Below are positions 1 through 5,756 of a stretch of 5,756 nt of DNA, piece after piece (position 1 is the first letter of the stretch; every line of letters begins with the position of its first letter). A program made the position numbers and the translations under genes. The notes below the pieces were generated by a model, which did not search any database, was not told where the DNA came from, and saw only the letters and a program-made list of their open reading frames with translations. The stretch is from DATAMF01 sp964472565 (GTDB lineage Bacteria; Chloroflexota; Anaerolineae; Aggregatilineales; Aggregatilineaceae), in assembly GCA_964472565.1 (NCBI GenBank), contig CAYYNB010000263.1:1-5756 (forward strand). The letters are read 5' to 3'.

Positions 1-451
1 GTGCCACCGGCGCGACGTCCAACTGCTCCCCGTCCAGCCGGATCAGGCTCAACGTGCCCCGGTCGGTCTCCGGCTCAAGCGGGTACACCCCCACCAGGTA
101 GATAGCACTGTCCGGCTCGAAGGGCATGGTTTCGAGCAGCGCCATTTCGGTCTGCAATCCGTCGCGTCCCTTTTCAAGCAGGGTTCCCTCAAGCTCGCGG
201 ACGTGCTCTTCGGCAGACATGAAGGACGGGTACTCGGCCAGTGTCAGGCGCTGCTCGCGCTGCAAGCCAAACTCGCTGCGGGTGGTGCGCACCAGGTCCA
301 CCCCAAACGGCTCATCACTGAGCGGGTGGCCGGGTGGATCGAGTTCGACAGTATAAGCGGCATCGGGCGTGCGGTAGACCAATCCGTTTCCATAGTCCAC
401 CGCCGTATCCCCGTTCGGAAACTGCTTCAGCAGTGTGGTTTCAGAGATCAT
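1..451 (-). CDS. Unrecognised protein, first 150 codons only, running off the left edge
   Basis: Reading the minus strand from the ATG at 451 gives 150 uninterrupted codons to base 1, so the gene continues outside the window. The start overlaps the ribbon-helix-helix stop as ATGA and has AAGGA (461-465) nine bases upstream. It begins MISETTLLKQFPNGDTAVDY and I recognise no family. Residues 1-60 look beta-rich with a polar surface. Residues 79-108 (from SAEEHVRELEGTLLEKG to TEMALLETM) form a probable long amphipathic helix or short coiled coil. Residues 115-150 (AIYLVGVYPLEPETDR..LSLIRLDG..LDVAPVA) resemble residues 256-300 of the 369-residue protein encoded two genes upstream. The part seen is acidic and has no signal peptide or membrane segment. 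It is probably a cytoplasmic accessory protein of the same element. Confidence 0.8.
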   Translation of the reverse strand, partial: MISETTLLKQFPNGDTAVDYGNGLVYRTPDAAYTVELDPPGHPLSDEPFGVDLVRTTRSEFGLQREQRLTLAEYPSFMSAEEHVRELEGTLLEKGRDGLQTEMALLETMPFEPDSAIYLVGVYPLEPETDRGTLSLIRLDGEQLDVAPVA

Positions 452-660
452 GCTTCACCGTCCTTGGGAATAAGTTTGACACGGAACTGCCGGGAATTCG
501 CCACAAAACAGCCTTCCCGTTCCAGGGAGGGGTCAGCGCGCCGGATGAGCTGGCGCAGGGCCGCACCCCGGTCACACGCCATCCGGGCGGCAATACGTTC
601 CAGCGCCGCCCGGTCCTCCTCATCCAACCGGAAGGTGAATGTGCCTTTGGCCTGGCTCAT
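448..660 (-). CDS. Small ribbon-helix-helix DNA-binding protein (CopG/Arc-like)
   Basis: This is a 70-residue protein. A beta strand (GTFTFRL, residues 6-12) is followed by helix 1 (DEEDRAALERIAARMA, 13-28), a short turn and helix 2 (RGAALRQLIRRA, 31-42), the ribbon-helix-helix layout. Such proteins dimerise and insert the paired strands into the major groove; alternating Thr7, Thr9 and Arg11 would make base contacts. About 28 further residues (REGCFVANSRQFRVKLIP...) form a tail of unknown role. I chose the ATG at 660 because it overlaps the preceding stop as ATGA, has GGGAG eight bases upstream, and places the strand at the usual distance from the N terminus; the frame stays open back to 747, but that Gly/Arg-rich extension lies inside the previous gene and looks spurious. 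Likely roles are operon autoregulation or an origin-of-transfer accessory factor. An antitoxin role is possible, but the following gene does not resemble a known toxin. Confidence 0.8.
   Translation of the reverse strand: MSQAKGTFTFRLDEEDRAALERIAARMACDRGAALRQLIRRADPSLEREGCFVANSRQFRVKLIPKDGEA
461..465 (-). promoter_or_regulatory. Shine-Dalgarno for the left-edge gene
   Basis: AAGGA lies nine bases before the ATG at 451, inside the final codons of the ribbon-helix-helix gene, and supports that start together with the ATGA overlap. Confidence 0.5.
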
Positions 661-1766
661 AGATCCATCTCCCACTGCTGCGCTACGTACTCCCCGACTA
701 CCTGGGCCGAATCCGGCTCCAACGCCACCCCGCGTTCGTGCTGCCATTCCTGGCGCTGGTCGGCGGCAATCGCCATACCCTCGGCAGCCTCAAACACCCG
801 CTCGACGTCGTCGCTGCGCTGCGCGATACCAATCAGGTGCTCACTGGACTGGTAGGCTTTGTCCCAATCTCCGGCCACGCAAGGAGCAAGCTGGGCTTCA
901 TAGGCACCGGAGTCGGGGTCACGGGTCAGCGACAGGATGCTGGCGACACACGTCGCGCGGTCATCCGGGTCAGGCTGGTAGATACCAATCCAATAGGCGG
1001 TCTGGGTCAGCTCGTCGTAGAAGGGCGGCACGTCGCGGTCCGGGTCGAAATCTCCGGCGGACAGCCCAATCCCGGTCAACGCCTGTGCCGCCGGGTGGAG
1101 GGGGGTGGTTTCCACTTCAGCCTCGACTCCGCCCAACTCATAGGCGGTACGCAGCAGATCCGCCTGGGCCGGTTCGGGCGGCACGTCCTGATCAACCTCC
1201 TCGACTAGTCCCCACTCACGCTCGAACAGGGTGTATTCATCTGCGGTAAGACCGCGCCATTCCGGCGGAGCCAGGTTTTCCCGCACGGCGATCTTGTTGG
1301 CGGCTTTTTCGGCCAGGTCAGGCAGGTCGTAAGCCGCCAGGTTCTTGTCGTAGGCGTAGCCGTTCAGCCGGTTGAACAGGTCTTCCGCCTGATCGAGTTC
1401 GTCCGGGCCGTAAGCTTGCACACGCAGGAAAGAACCGCCCAGGTCACCCGTCATCGTGTTGGCGTAGAGGTCTACACAGCCGACTTCATACCCCGACAGA
1501 TTTCCTCCGGCATCGTGCTGTTCCAGGCCCACAAAACGCGCCTCCAGCCAAGACCATTCTTGGGGCGGTTCCGGTGACGGTGCTTCAAACCCCGGTAAGG
1601 CGACCTGGCCGGAAGCAGGAGCGGCGTAAAATGGCTCCGGTTCATAGTCGTATCCTTCCGGCGGCTCGTCCAAAAACCGAGCGTCATCCGGCGGTTCACC
1701 GGAATCCATCTCGAAAGGCGGCTCGCGGTCGTAATCCTCCGGCGGATAGTCAGGGGCATAGGTCAT
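657..1766 (-). CDS. Unrecognised, strongly acidic protein of 369 residues
   Basis: I do not recognise a family. The start at 1766 is well supported: AAGGAGG lies eight bases upstream and overlaps the topoisomerase stop. By hand count the protein has 78 Asp/Glu against 20 Lys/Arg (only four Lys), so it is highly acidic. Residues 1-72 are low-complexity and probably disordered, with repeated EPP/PPE steps and many Tyr (PPEDYDREPP, DEPPEGYDYEPEPFY). The remainder looks folded. Residues about 76-128 and 256-300 each suggest a small beta-rich unit followed by an acidic helix (YWIGIYQPDPDDR, then LSLTRDPDSGAYEAQLAP), and the second resembles residues 118-150 of the gene at the left edge. No signal peptide, membrane segment or catalytic motif is seen, so it is probably cytoplasmic. 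Its stop overlaps the next gene as ATGA. A conjugation accessory, DNA-mimic or partner-binding role is guesswork. Confidence 0.85.
   Translation of the reverse strand: MTYAPDYPPEDYDREPPFEMDSGEPPDDARFLDEPPEGYDYEPEPFYAAPASGQVALPGFEAPSPEPPQEWSWLEARFVGLEQHDAGGNLSGYEVGCVDLYANTMTGDLGGSFLRVQAYGPDELDQAEDLFNRLNGYAYDKNLAAYDLPDLAEKAANKIAVRENLAPPEWRGLTADEYTLFEREWGLVEEVDQDVPPEPAQADLLRTAYELGGVEAEVETTPLHPAAQALTGIGLSAGDFDPDRDVPPFYDELTQTAYWIGIYQPDPDDRATCVASILSLTRDPDSGAYEAQLAPCVAGDWDKAYQSSEHLIGIAQRSDDVERVFEAAEGMAIAADQRQEWQHERGVALEPDSAQVVGEYVAQQWEMDL
669..673 (-). promoter_or_regulatory. Shine-Dalgarno for the ribbon-helix-helix gene, inside the upstream gene
   Basis: GGGAG sits eight bases before the ATG at 660, within the last codons of the 369-residue gene. 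It decides the start against the longer frame opening at 747 and, with the ATGA overlap, points to coupled translation. Confidence 0.55.
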
Positions 1767-1774
1767 CGCTCATC

Positions 1775-1781
1775 CCTCCTT
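1775..1781 (-). promoter_or_regulatory. Strong Shine-Dalgarno overlapping the topoisomerase stop codon
   Basis: AAGGAGG, a near-perfect anti-16S match, lies eight bases before the ATG at 1766, and its first two bases are the last two of the topoisomerase TAA. This fixes the start of the 369-residue gene and suggests terminating ribosomes can reinitiate there. Another ATG at 1773 in a different frame reaches a stop within a few codons and is not used. Confidence 0.75.
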
Positions 1782-3654
1782 AGCCCGGCAGCCCGTGCAG
1801 TATGATCGGTTTGTGTTCCAGGCCGCGCGTATAGGCGCAGTCCGGGTAGTTCATACACCCGATGAACTTGCCTGCCTTGCCGCAACGCTCGACCAGATCG
1901 CCACCGCAAGCGGGACAGGTTTCACCGGTAGGTGTTGGCGGCGTGCGGCGGGTCTGCGCCTGCTGCTGAGAGACTTTCCCGGCAGCGCCCAACAACGGTA
2001 CAAAATCGGACCAGAAAGACTGGAGCACGGCCAGGCGCGGTGCGGCTCCCCGTGCCACCGCATCCAATGCATCTTCCAGGCGGGCGGTATACGGGGCGGC
2101 AAACAAGTCTGGAAAGTGTGTCACCAGGAAATCGCACAACGTCGTGCCGGTTGCGGTTGGCACCAGGCGCTTGTCGCGAATCACCGCATACTCCCGTTCC
2201 TTAAGCGTGTGGACCATGCTGGCATAGGTCGAGGGGCGGCCAATACCGAGCCGTTCCAACTCACGCACCAGGGACGCTTCGGTGAAACGCGGCGGGGTTT
2301 GGGTGCGGTGTTCACCGGGTCGCCAGTCGAGCAAACGCAGCGCTGCGCCTTCAGCCAACGGCGGCAGGCTGGTTTCCGCTTCCGCCTCGACATCCGGGTC
2401 GGGCAGCTCCTGGTAGGCTTTCAGGAACCCCTCGAAGACCAGCGTGCGGCCTCTGGCCTCGAACAGCAGTGGATAGGGCTGTCCGGGGGCTTTTCCGGCC
2501 CAGACCGGAATCGTTTGGATGGCGTAACGTGCCGGGGCCATTTGGGAGGCGACAAAGCGTTTCCAGATGAGGGCGTAAAGTGCCGCGCCATCACCCTCCA
2601 CTTCCTGTGGCAGATGAGTTACTTCGGTGGGCCGGATAGCTTCATGCGCTTCCTGGGCATGTTTGGTCTTTGCCTCGTAGACCGGCGGCTGATTGGGGAT
2701 GTAGTCCCCTCCATAGGTAGCGGCGATGTGCCGCCGGGCGGCCTCCTGCGCTTCCGGCGCAACTTCTACGCCATCGGTACGCATATAGGTGATCTGCCCG
2801 GCTTCGTAGAGCCGCTGGGCGATCTGCATCGTGCGTTCCGGGGACAGCCCCAACCTGCTGCTGGCCGCCTGCTGTAAGGTGCTGGTCGTGAAAGGCGGCT
2901 GCGGCTGGCGCACCTGGTGGTCCCGGACAATCTGACCGACCCAGAAGGCCGCCTGCTGCATCCCGGCCATCAGCTTCTCGATCTGCTCGCGGCTGAGGCG
3001 TTCGACCTTCTGTCCCTGGATCACCGACAGCCGGGCATCGAACTCAATCTCACCGGTTCCCAGGTGAGCGTCCAGCGTCCAGTAGGTTTCCGGCGTAAAA
3101 GCGGCGATCTGCTTTTCACGCTCGACCACCAGGCGCAGGCAGGCGCTCTGCACCCGGCCTGCCGAGTACCGCCCATCCAGGGCTTCGCAGGCCAGCGGCG
3201 AAACCAGGTAACCTACCAGCCGGTCCACGATGCGGCGCGCCTGCTGCGCTTCGACCAGGTTCACATCCAGCGGGCGCGGTGCAGCCAGGGCTGCCTTTAC
3301 TGCGCTTTCGGTGATGGCGGTAAACGTGACGCGGTACACCGGCTTGTCCGGCGGCAGGTCAGCTAACTGCAAGACATGCCAGGCAATAGCCTCGCCCTCC
3401 CTATCCGGGTCGGTCGCCACATAAACTGCTTCCGCGTTCCGCATGAGCCGGATCAGCTTGCGGACGGTGTTGGTCTGCCTGGGTTGGACTTCGTACAGCG
3501 GGCGGAATTCCTCGTTGACTTCGACGCCCAGCTTGTCCTGGGGCAGGTCGCGGACGTGGCCGCGTGTCGCTTCCACGCGCCAGCCGGGTCCCAGGATTTT
3601 GCGGATTTTGGACGTTTTAGCGACTGATTCGACGATGAACAGCTTTTCAGCCAT
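1780..3654 (-). CDS. topA: Type IA DNA topoisomerase, compact element-borne form
   Basis: This enzyme cuts and rejoins one DNA strand through a 5'-phosphotyrosine to relax negative supercoils or decatenate DNA. The 624-residue protein is complete. The Toprim domain opens with FIVESVAK (Glu9, Lys13), has GHVRDLP at 32-38, and the metal-binding DPDREGE at 82-88. The strand passage core carries VEAQQARRIVDRLVGYLVSP (134-153) and YSAGRVQS (163-170). The catalytic Tyr is Tyr290 in ITYMRTDG. HEAIRPT (337-343) and GIGRPSTYASM (470-480) are further family motifs. One C4 zinc finger ends the protein (Cys580, 583, 600, 606). Chromosomal TopA is usually 700-870 residues with more zinc fingers, so this is a short version. 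Lying between a conjugation ATPase and unknown genes, it probably belongs to the mobile element rather than being the housekeeping copy. AAGGAG eleven bases upstream supports the start. TopB/topoisomerase III function cannot be excluded. Confidence 0.95.
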   Translation of the reverse strand: MAEKLFIVESVAKTSKIRKILGPGWRVEATRGHVRDLPQDKLGVEVNEEFRPLYEVQPRQTNTVRKLIRLMRNAEAVYVATDPDREGEAIAWHVLQLADLPPDKPVYRVTFTAITESAVKAALAAPRPLDVNLVEAQQARRIVDRLVGYLVSPLACEALDGRYSAGRVQSACLRLVVEREKQIAAFTPETYWTLDAHLGTGEIEFDARLSVIQGQKVERLSREQIEKLMAGMQQAAFWVGQIVRDHQVRQPQPPFTTSTLQQAASSRLGLSPERTMQIAQRLYEAGQITYMRTDGVEVAPEAQEAARRHIAATYGGDYIPNQPPVYEAKTKHAQEAHEAIRPTEVTHLPQEVEGDGAALYALIWKRFVASQMAPARYAIQTIPVWAGKAPGQPYPLLFEARGRTLVFEGFLKAYQELPDPDVEAEAETSLPPLAEGAALRLLDWRPGEHRTQTPPRFTEASLVRELERLGIGRPSTYASMVHTLKEREYAVIRDKRLVPTATGTTLCDFLVTHFPDLFAAPYTARLEDALDAVARGAAPRLAVLQSFWSDFVPLLGAAGKVSQQQAQTRRTPPTPTGETCPACGGDLVERCGKAGKFIGCMNYPDCAYTRGLEHKPIILHGLPG

Positions 3655-3868
3655 AGACCTTGTTACTCCTTGTCCGGTTGATCACCCGCACGAGCGCCCG
3701 AAGCTGCTCGCGGGTCCGTTTGCGGTCGATTTGCGGCCAGGTAGGCCGCGAGTTCCTTTTCTCGAAGGACCAGCCAGACCGGCCATTCCAGAAAGGCGTG
3801 CTGCGCTTCTTCTTCCATAACTTGAAAGGGATGGGTACTGGGTTGTTTGGCCATACGTCCTCGTTCAT
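3647..3868 (-). CDS. Competing 73-aa frame of the small gene; its 3' third looks coding
   Basis: This frame starts with an ATGA overlap on the VirB4 stop, has GGAG four bases upstream, and ends TGA eight bases inside the topoisomerase gene. Such overlaps are used elsewhere in this operon. Its first 46 codons look unnatural (rich in Trp, Lys, Arg and Asn; by my hand count GC at codon positions 1/2/3 is about 39/52/74%). Its last 27 codons show a textbook high-GC coding pattern (about 59/44/81%) and encode a basic helix-forming stretch, TREQLRALVRVINRTR. I infer that the genuine protein starts in the other frame (3878 or 3854) and finishes in this one, after a +1 shift between about 3740 and 3720. 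Alternatively this whole frame is the gene, making a very basic small protein. Function unknown. Confidence 0.3.
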   Translation of the reverse strand: MNEDVWPNNPVPIPFKLWKKKRSTPFWNGRSGWSFEKRNSRPTWPQIDRKRTREQLRALVRVINRTRSNKVYG

Positions 3869-3878
3869 GTGGCTCCAT
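3663..3878 (-). CDS. Small unrecognised protein between virB4-like and topoisomerase genes (71 aa as read)
   Basis: I do not recognise this protein. The frame overlaps the VirB4 gene end by 14 bases and stops (TAA) eight bases before the topoisomerase ATG, with the Shine-Dalgarno AAGGAG of that gene forming its last two codons. The start at 3878 has GGGGAG ten bases upstream. A second start at 3854 (MAKQPST..., 63 aa) has GAGGA only three bases upstream and would begin just after the VirB4 stop, so either is possible. The first two thirds look protein-like: an acidic stretch MEEEAQ, then a helix with AFLEWPVWLVL and REKELAAYLAA. The last 20 or so residues (RPQTDPRAASGARAGDQPDKE) look like out-of-frame translation. 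GC by codon position is good before about 3732 and poor after it, where the competing frame looks coding. A frameshifted gene is therefore likely. No membrane segment or known motif is visible. Confidence 0.45.
   Translation of the reverse strand: MEPHERGRMAKQPSTHPFQVMEEEAQHAFLEWPVWLVLREKELAAYLAANRPQTDPRAASGARAGDQPDKE
3666..3671 (-). promoter_or_regulatory. Shine-Dalgarno of the topoisomerase gene
   Basis: AAGGAG lies eleven bases before the ATG at 3654 and is immediately followed by TAA, the stop codon of the 71-aa frame. Ribosomes ending the small gene would be released on top of the topoisomerase initiation site, which fits translational coupling. The spacing is slightly long; a weaker AAGG closer in (3658-3661) is only three bases from the ATG. 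Confidence 0.6.
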
Positions 3879-5756
3879 ACCGGGCTAACTCCCCGCTGGC
3901 TGGCCTTGATACCAGGTAGTAGAGTCCGGTATCCTGAATATCCAGCACGAAGTGAAAACGGGGCAGAGCGGCAATGATGTCCAGGTGGTGTTTGTTCAGG
4001 TGTTGGAAGGCGGCGTCCTCCCGGAAGACATTCATCCCTTGCCGCTGCGAGAAGATGACGCGGATCGGGCAGTTCTCGAACACCAGCCGGGCTTTGCCAT
4101 CCAAAAAAACACTTAACTGCTGATCGATTACGACCAGCTTTTTGCGGCGTGTACGGAACGTCTTGGCGGCTTCGATCAGGAAGTCCAGCAGCGACGGGTG
4201 ACGCATCAGGCGGTAGACCTCATCCACCGCGATGATCCTCGGCTGTTCATCGCGCAGGCTGTCGCGGCGGATGGCCGAGAGCACCTGGGCATAAGCAAGA
4301 GCAGTCATGACGGGGTCACCTTCCAGTTCGTGGAATGAAAAGACACGCGGACCGATGCGCTCGCGCCCCCCGCGTCCGAAGTCCACCGTCGTGTGACCGT
4401 TGAGGAACTTCGCCCAGGGACCGGACCCGGTGCACAACCCGGCGATCTCATCGGCCAGGTCGTGCGCCACCTGCTGGATGTGGGGTTTGTCACCCAGGCC
4501 GCTCAGGACATCACACACCGTCTCACACAAGGGCGCAATCTCCGGGGTCACGGCTTCCAGGTCACCGAACCCGCTGTAGAGAATCTCAAGCGCTTCCCCC
4601 AGCAAGCCGCGTTCCAGGTTTTCGCGCTGGCCGCTGGACAACTGTCTTCCCAACACCGTCTCGTAAATGCGGATGGTGTGGGATTTCTGTTCGATCAGGG
4701 TGGGAAACATCACGTCCTGCGGGTTGAGGCAGGTGTGCTGGGCGCTCAGGATGTACCAGGGCAGGTCGAAGGACTGGGCAATGTGCCGCCCGTGCCCCAT
4801 CGGTTCGAGCAGGTCGAAGGGAATGTCTGCTTCCGCGTACTCACGGGAGAGATATCCGTTCAAAAGAAATGTCTTTCCATATCCCGTCGAACCGACCCAG
4901 ACCTCGTGGGTCGCGCGCCGGTCCAGCCACGAATTGTAGAAAACAGGGTAGGCGGCACCCACCGCTTCCCCGCGCAGGATACCATCGGTGGTCGAGAGTT
5001 TACGGCAGCCCAGCGGGGCCAGCATCAGCGCCAGCTCGCGCGATGTGACCGGCCAGGTGGTCGGCGGGACGTTGATGAGTTTGCTGGGGGTATGCGAGAA
5101 AAAACTCACCGCCCGCGACAGCAGCTCCCCGACTTCCTGGCGCAGGAAAAACCAGGGTCGAGTCTCGTTGATCACCTCATGCACCCGGCGTTTGAGCGTC
5201 CCCAGGTCCGGCGCAAACACGGCGAAACTGATCTGCACCTGGTGCAGGGCATCTCCGGCATTGATTTCTTGCAGCGTGCGGCGGCAGTCGTTGATGCGGG
5301 TGACCGAGCGGCTGTCCTCGCCGCGCACGCCCGCCAGGTGGACCTGGTAGGCGGCGATGATATTTTCGACCGCATCCACCGCCAGGTTGCGCTCGAAGGT
5401 CTTCGGGATGTCTACCACCAGCGCCAGCGGGATATTGAGCCGCAGCACGCTTGCCAGTGGCCGGAAGAAGTTCCACGCCGCAGGGAGAAATTCGTAGCTG
5501 GTCAGCACGGCCAGCAGCGGACGCCCACCTGGACGCCCGACCGGAGCGAGATGCCAAAAGGGAGATTCACGCAGTTCGTAACGCCCCTCGAAGAGCGGCG
5601 GCAGCGGCGCTTCGACCACCGGCGTGTCGAAGGCGGAGATCATGCCGCCTGCCAGCGCGCGGGGTGTTTCATCTGACCACAGCGCCATCCCGCACAAGCA
5701 ACGCTGGTAGTCTGCTTCGGCTTCCAGCAGCTCGTAGTGGCGGCGGTATTCCATCA
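3865..5756 (-). CDS. VirB4/TraC-type conjugation ATPase, 5' end probably beyond the window
   Basis: This is a P-loop ATPase of the VirB4/TraC/TrbE family, which powers type IV secretion at the inner membrane of donor cells. Numbering from the Met at 5754, the Walker A motif GSTGYGKT is at residues 288-295. Walker B (RIIAVDE, 506-512) is followed by a conserved helix (FLIEAAKTFRTRRKK), then VVIDQQ near 541-546 and RVIFSQRQG near 565-573, the usual order in VirB4 C-terminal domains. Residues 75-250 resemble the central, non-catalytic part of the family. Family members usually run to about 600-850 residues. The frame is still open at the window edge (the preceding codon reads NTG), so the true start is probably upstream and the N-terminal domain may be cut off. 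The stop TGA at 3867-3865 overlaps or abuts the next small gene, and the topoisomerase gene follows. A VirD4/TraG coupling protein is the main alternative, but the Walker B to C-terminal layout fits VirB4 better and no N-terminal membrane helices are seen. Confidence 0.88.
   Translation of the reverse strand, partial: MEYRRHYELLEAEADYQRCLCGMALWSDETPRALAGGMISAFDTPVVEAPLPPLFEGRYELRESPFWHLAPVGRPGGRPLLAVLTSYEFLPAAWNFFRPLASVLRLNIPLALVVDIPKTFERNLAVDAVENIIAAYQVHLAGVRGEDSRSVTRINDCRRTLQEINAGDALHQVQISFAVFAPDLGTLKRRVHEVINETRPWFFLRQEVGELLSRAVSFFSHTPSKLINVPPTTWPVTSRELALMLAPLGCRKLSTTDGILRGEAVGAAYPVFYNSWLDRRATHEVWVGSTGYGKTFLLNGYLSREYAEADIPFDLLEPMGHGRHIAQSFDLPWYILSAQHTCLNPQDVMFPTLIEQKSHTIRIYETVLGRQLSSGQRENLERGLLGEALEILYSGFGDLEAVTPEIAPLCETVCDVLSGLGDKPHIQQVAHDLADEIAGLCTGSGPWAKFLNGHTTVDFGRGGRERIGPRVFSFHELEGDPVMTALAYAQVLSAIRRDSLRDEQPRIIAVDEVYRLMRHPSLLDFLIEAAKTFRTRRKKLVVIDQQLSVFLDGKARLVFENCPIRVIFSQRQGMNVFREDAAFQHLNKHHLDIIAALPRFHFVLDIQDTGLYYLVSRPASGELARYGAT

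Noticed and set aside
1..660. Toxin-antitoxin pair (ribbon-helix-helix antitoxin plus following gene as toxin)
   Set aside because: The following gene is at least 150 codons, acidic, and shows no RelE/ParE, MazF, PIN or HicA-like pattern. The pair sits inside a larger operon.
661..747. N-terminal extension of the ribbon-helix-helix protein back to an ATG at 747
   Set aside because: The extra 29 residues are Gly/Arg-rich and lie fully inside the preceding gene. The ATG at 660 has a Shine-Dalgarno and the ATGA overlap.
203..1249. Plus-strand open frame of 348 codons
   Set aside because: It runs antisense across three minus-strand genes joined by ATGA overlaps and good Shine-Dalgarno sites. 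The translated product is an Arg/Pro/Ser-rich, low-quality sequence.
1655..1750. TCCGGCGG repeats as possible operator or tandem repeat array
   Set aside because: The three copies are unevenly spaced (30 and 51 bases) and simply encode the repeated Pro-Pro-acidic steps of the protein head.
1795..2877. Plus-strand open frame of 360 codons opposite the topoisomerase gene
   Set aside because: It is antisense to a complete topoisomerase with all its catalytic motifs, and its own translation has no motif.
4393..5676. Long plus-strand open frame (427 codons) opposite the ATPase gene
   Set aside because: It lies wholly antisense to a gene with clear Walker motifs. Its protein shows no recognisable domain and has the Arg/Gln/His-rich look of antisense frames in GC-rich DNA.
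1..5756. Terminators, internal promoters, CRISPR arrays, tRNA genes, insertion sequences or att sites
   Set aside because: I scanned both strands by eye. Genes abut or overlap throughout and no convincing hairpin with a T-run, direct-repeat array or inverted terminal repeats was found.

Overview
All of this GC-rich window (roughly 60% G+C by eye) is one tightly packed operon read from the minus strand, so transcription runs from high to low coordinates. No gap between genes exceeds about 15 bases, and no terminator, tRNA, rRNA, CRISPR array or insertion sequence is visible. The organism is a bacterium with high-GC codon use and clear Shine-Dalgarno sites. The gene set looks like the transfer region of an integrative conjugative element or conjugative plasmid. 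Chloroflexota (Anaerolineae-like) is a loose guess from general resemblance and cannot be proved here.

In order of transcription: (1) 5756-3865, a VirB4/TraC-type conjugation ATPase whose start probably lies outside the window; (2) about 3878-3647, a small unrecognised gene in which two reading frames each look coding over only part of their length, possibly a frameshift; (3) 3654-1780, a complete, compact type IA DNA topoisomerase with one C-terminal zinc finger; (4) 1766-657, a strongly acidic unrecognised protein of 369 residues; (5) 660-448, a small ribbon-helix-helix DNA-binding protein; (6) 451-1, the first 150 codons of another unrecognised protein, running off the left edge.

The junctions suggest translational coupling. 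Genes 4/5 and 5/6 both overlap by ATGA, the topoisomerase stop codon lies inside the Shine-Dalgarno of gene 4, and the small gene 2 abuts or overlaps both neighbours. The VirB4 ATPase would power assembly of, or transport through, a type IV secretion channel. The topoisomerase would plausibly handle topology or single-stranded DNA of the transferring element. The ribbon-helix-helix protein could regulate the operon or assist at the origin of transfer. The two unrecognised proteins (genes 4 and 6) appear to share a short beta-rich module, which is the least expected signal in the window. There is no gene-free stretch over 300 bases.
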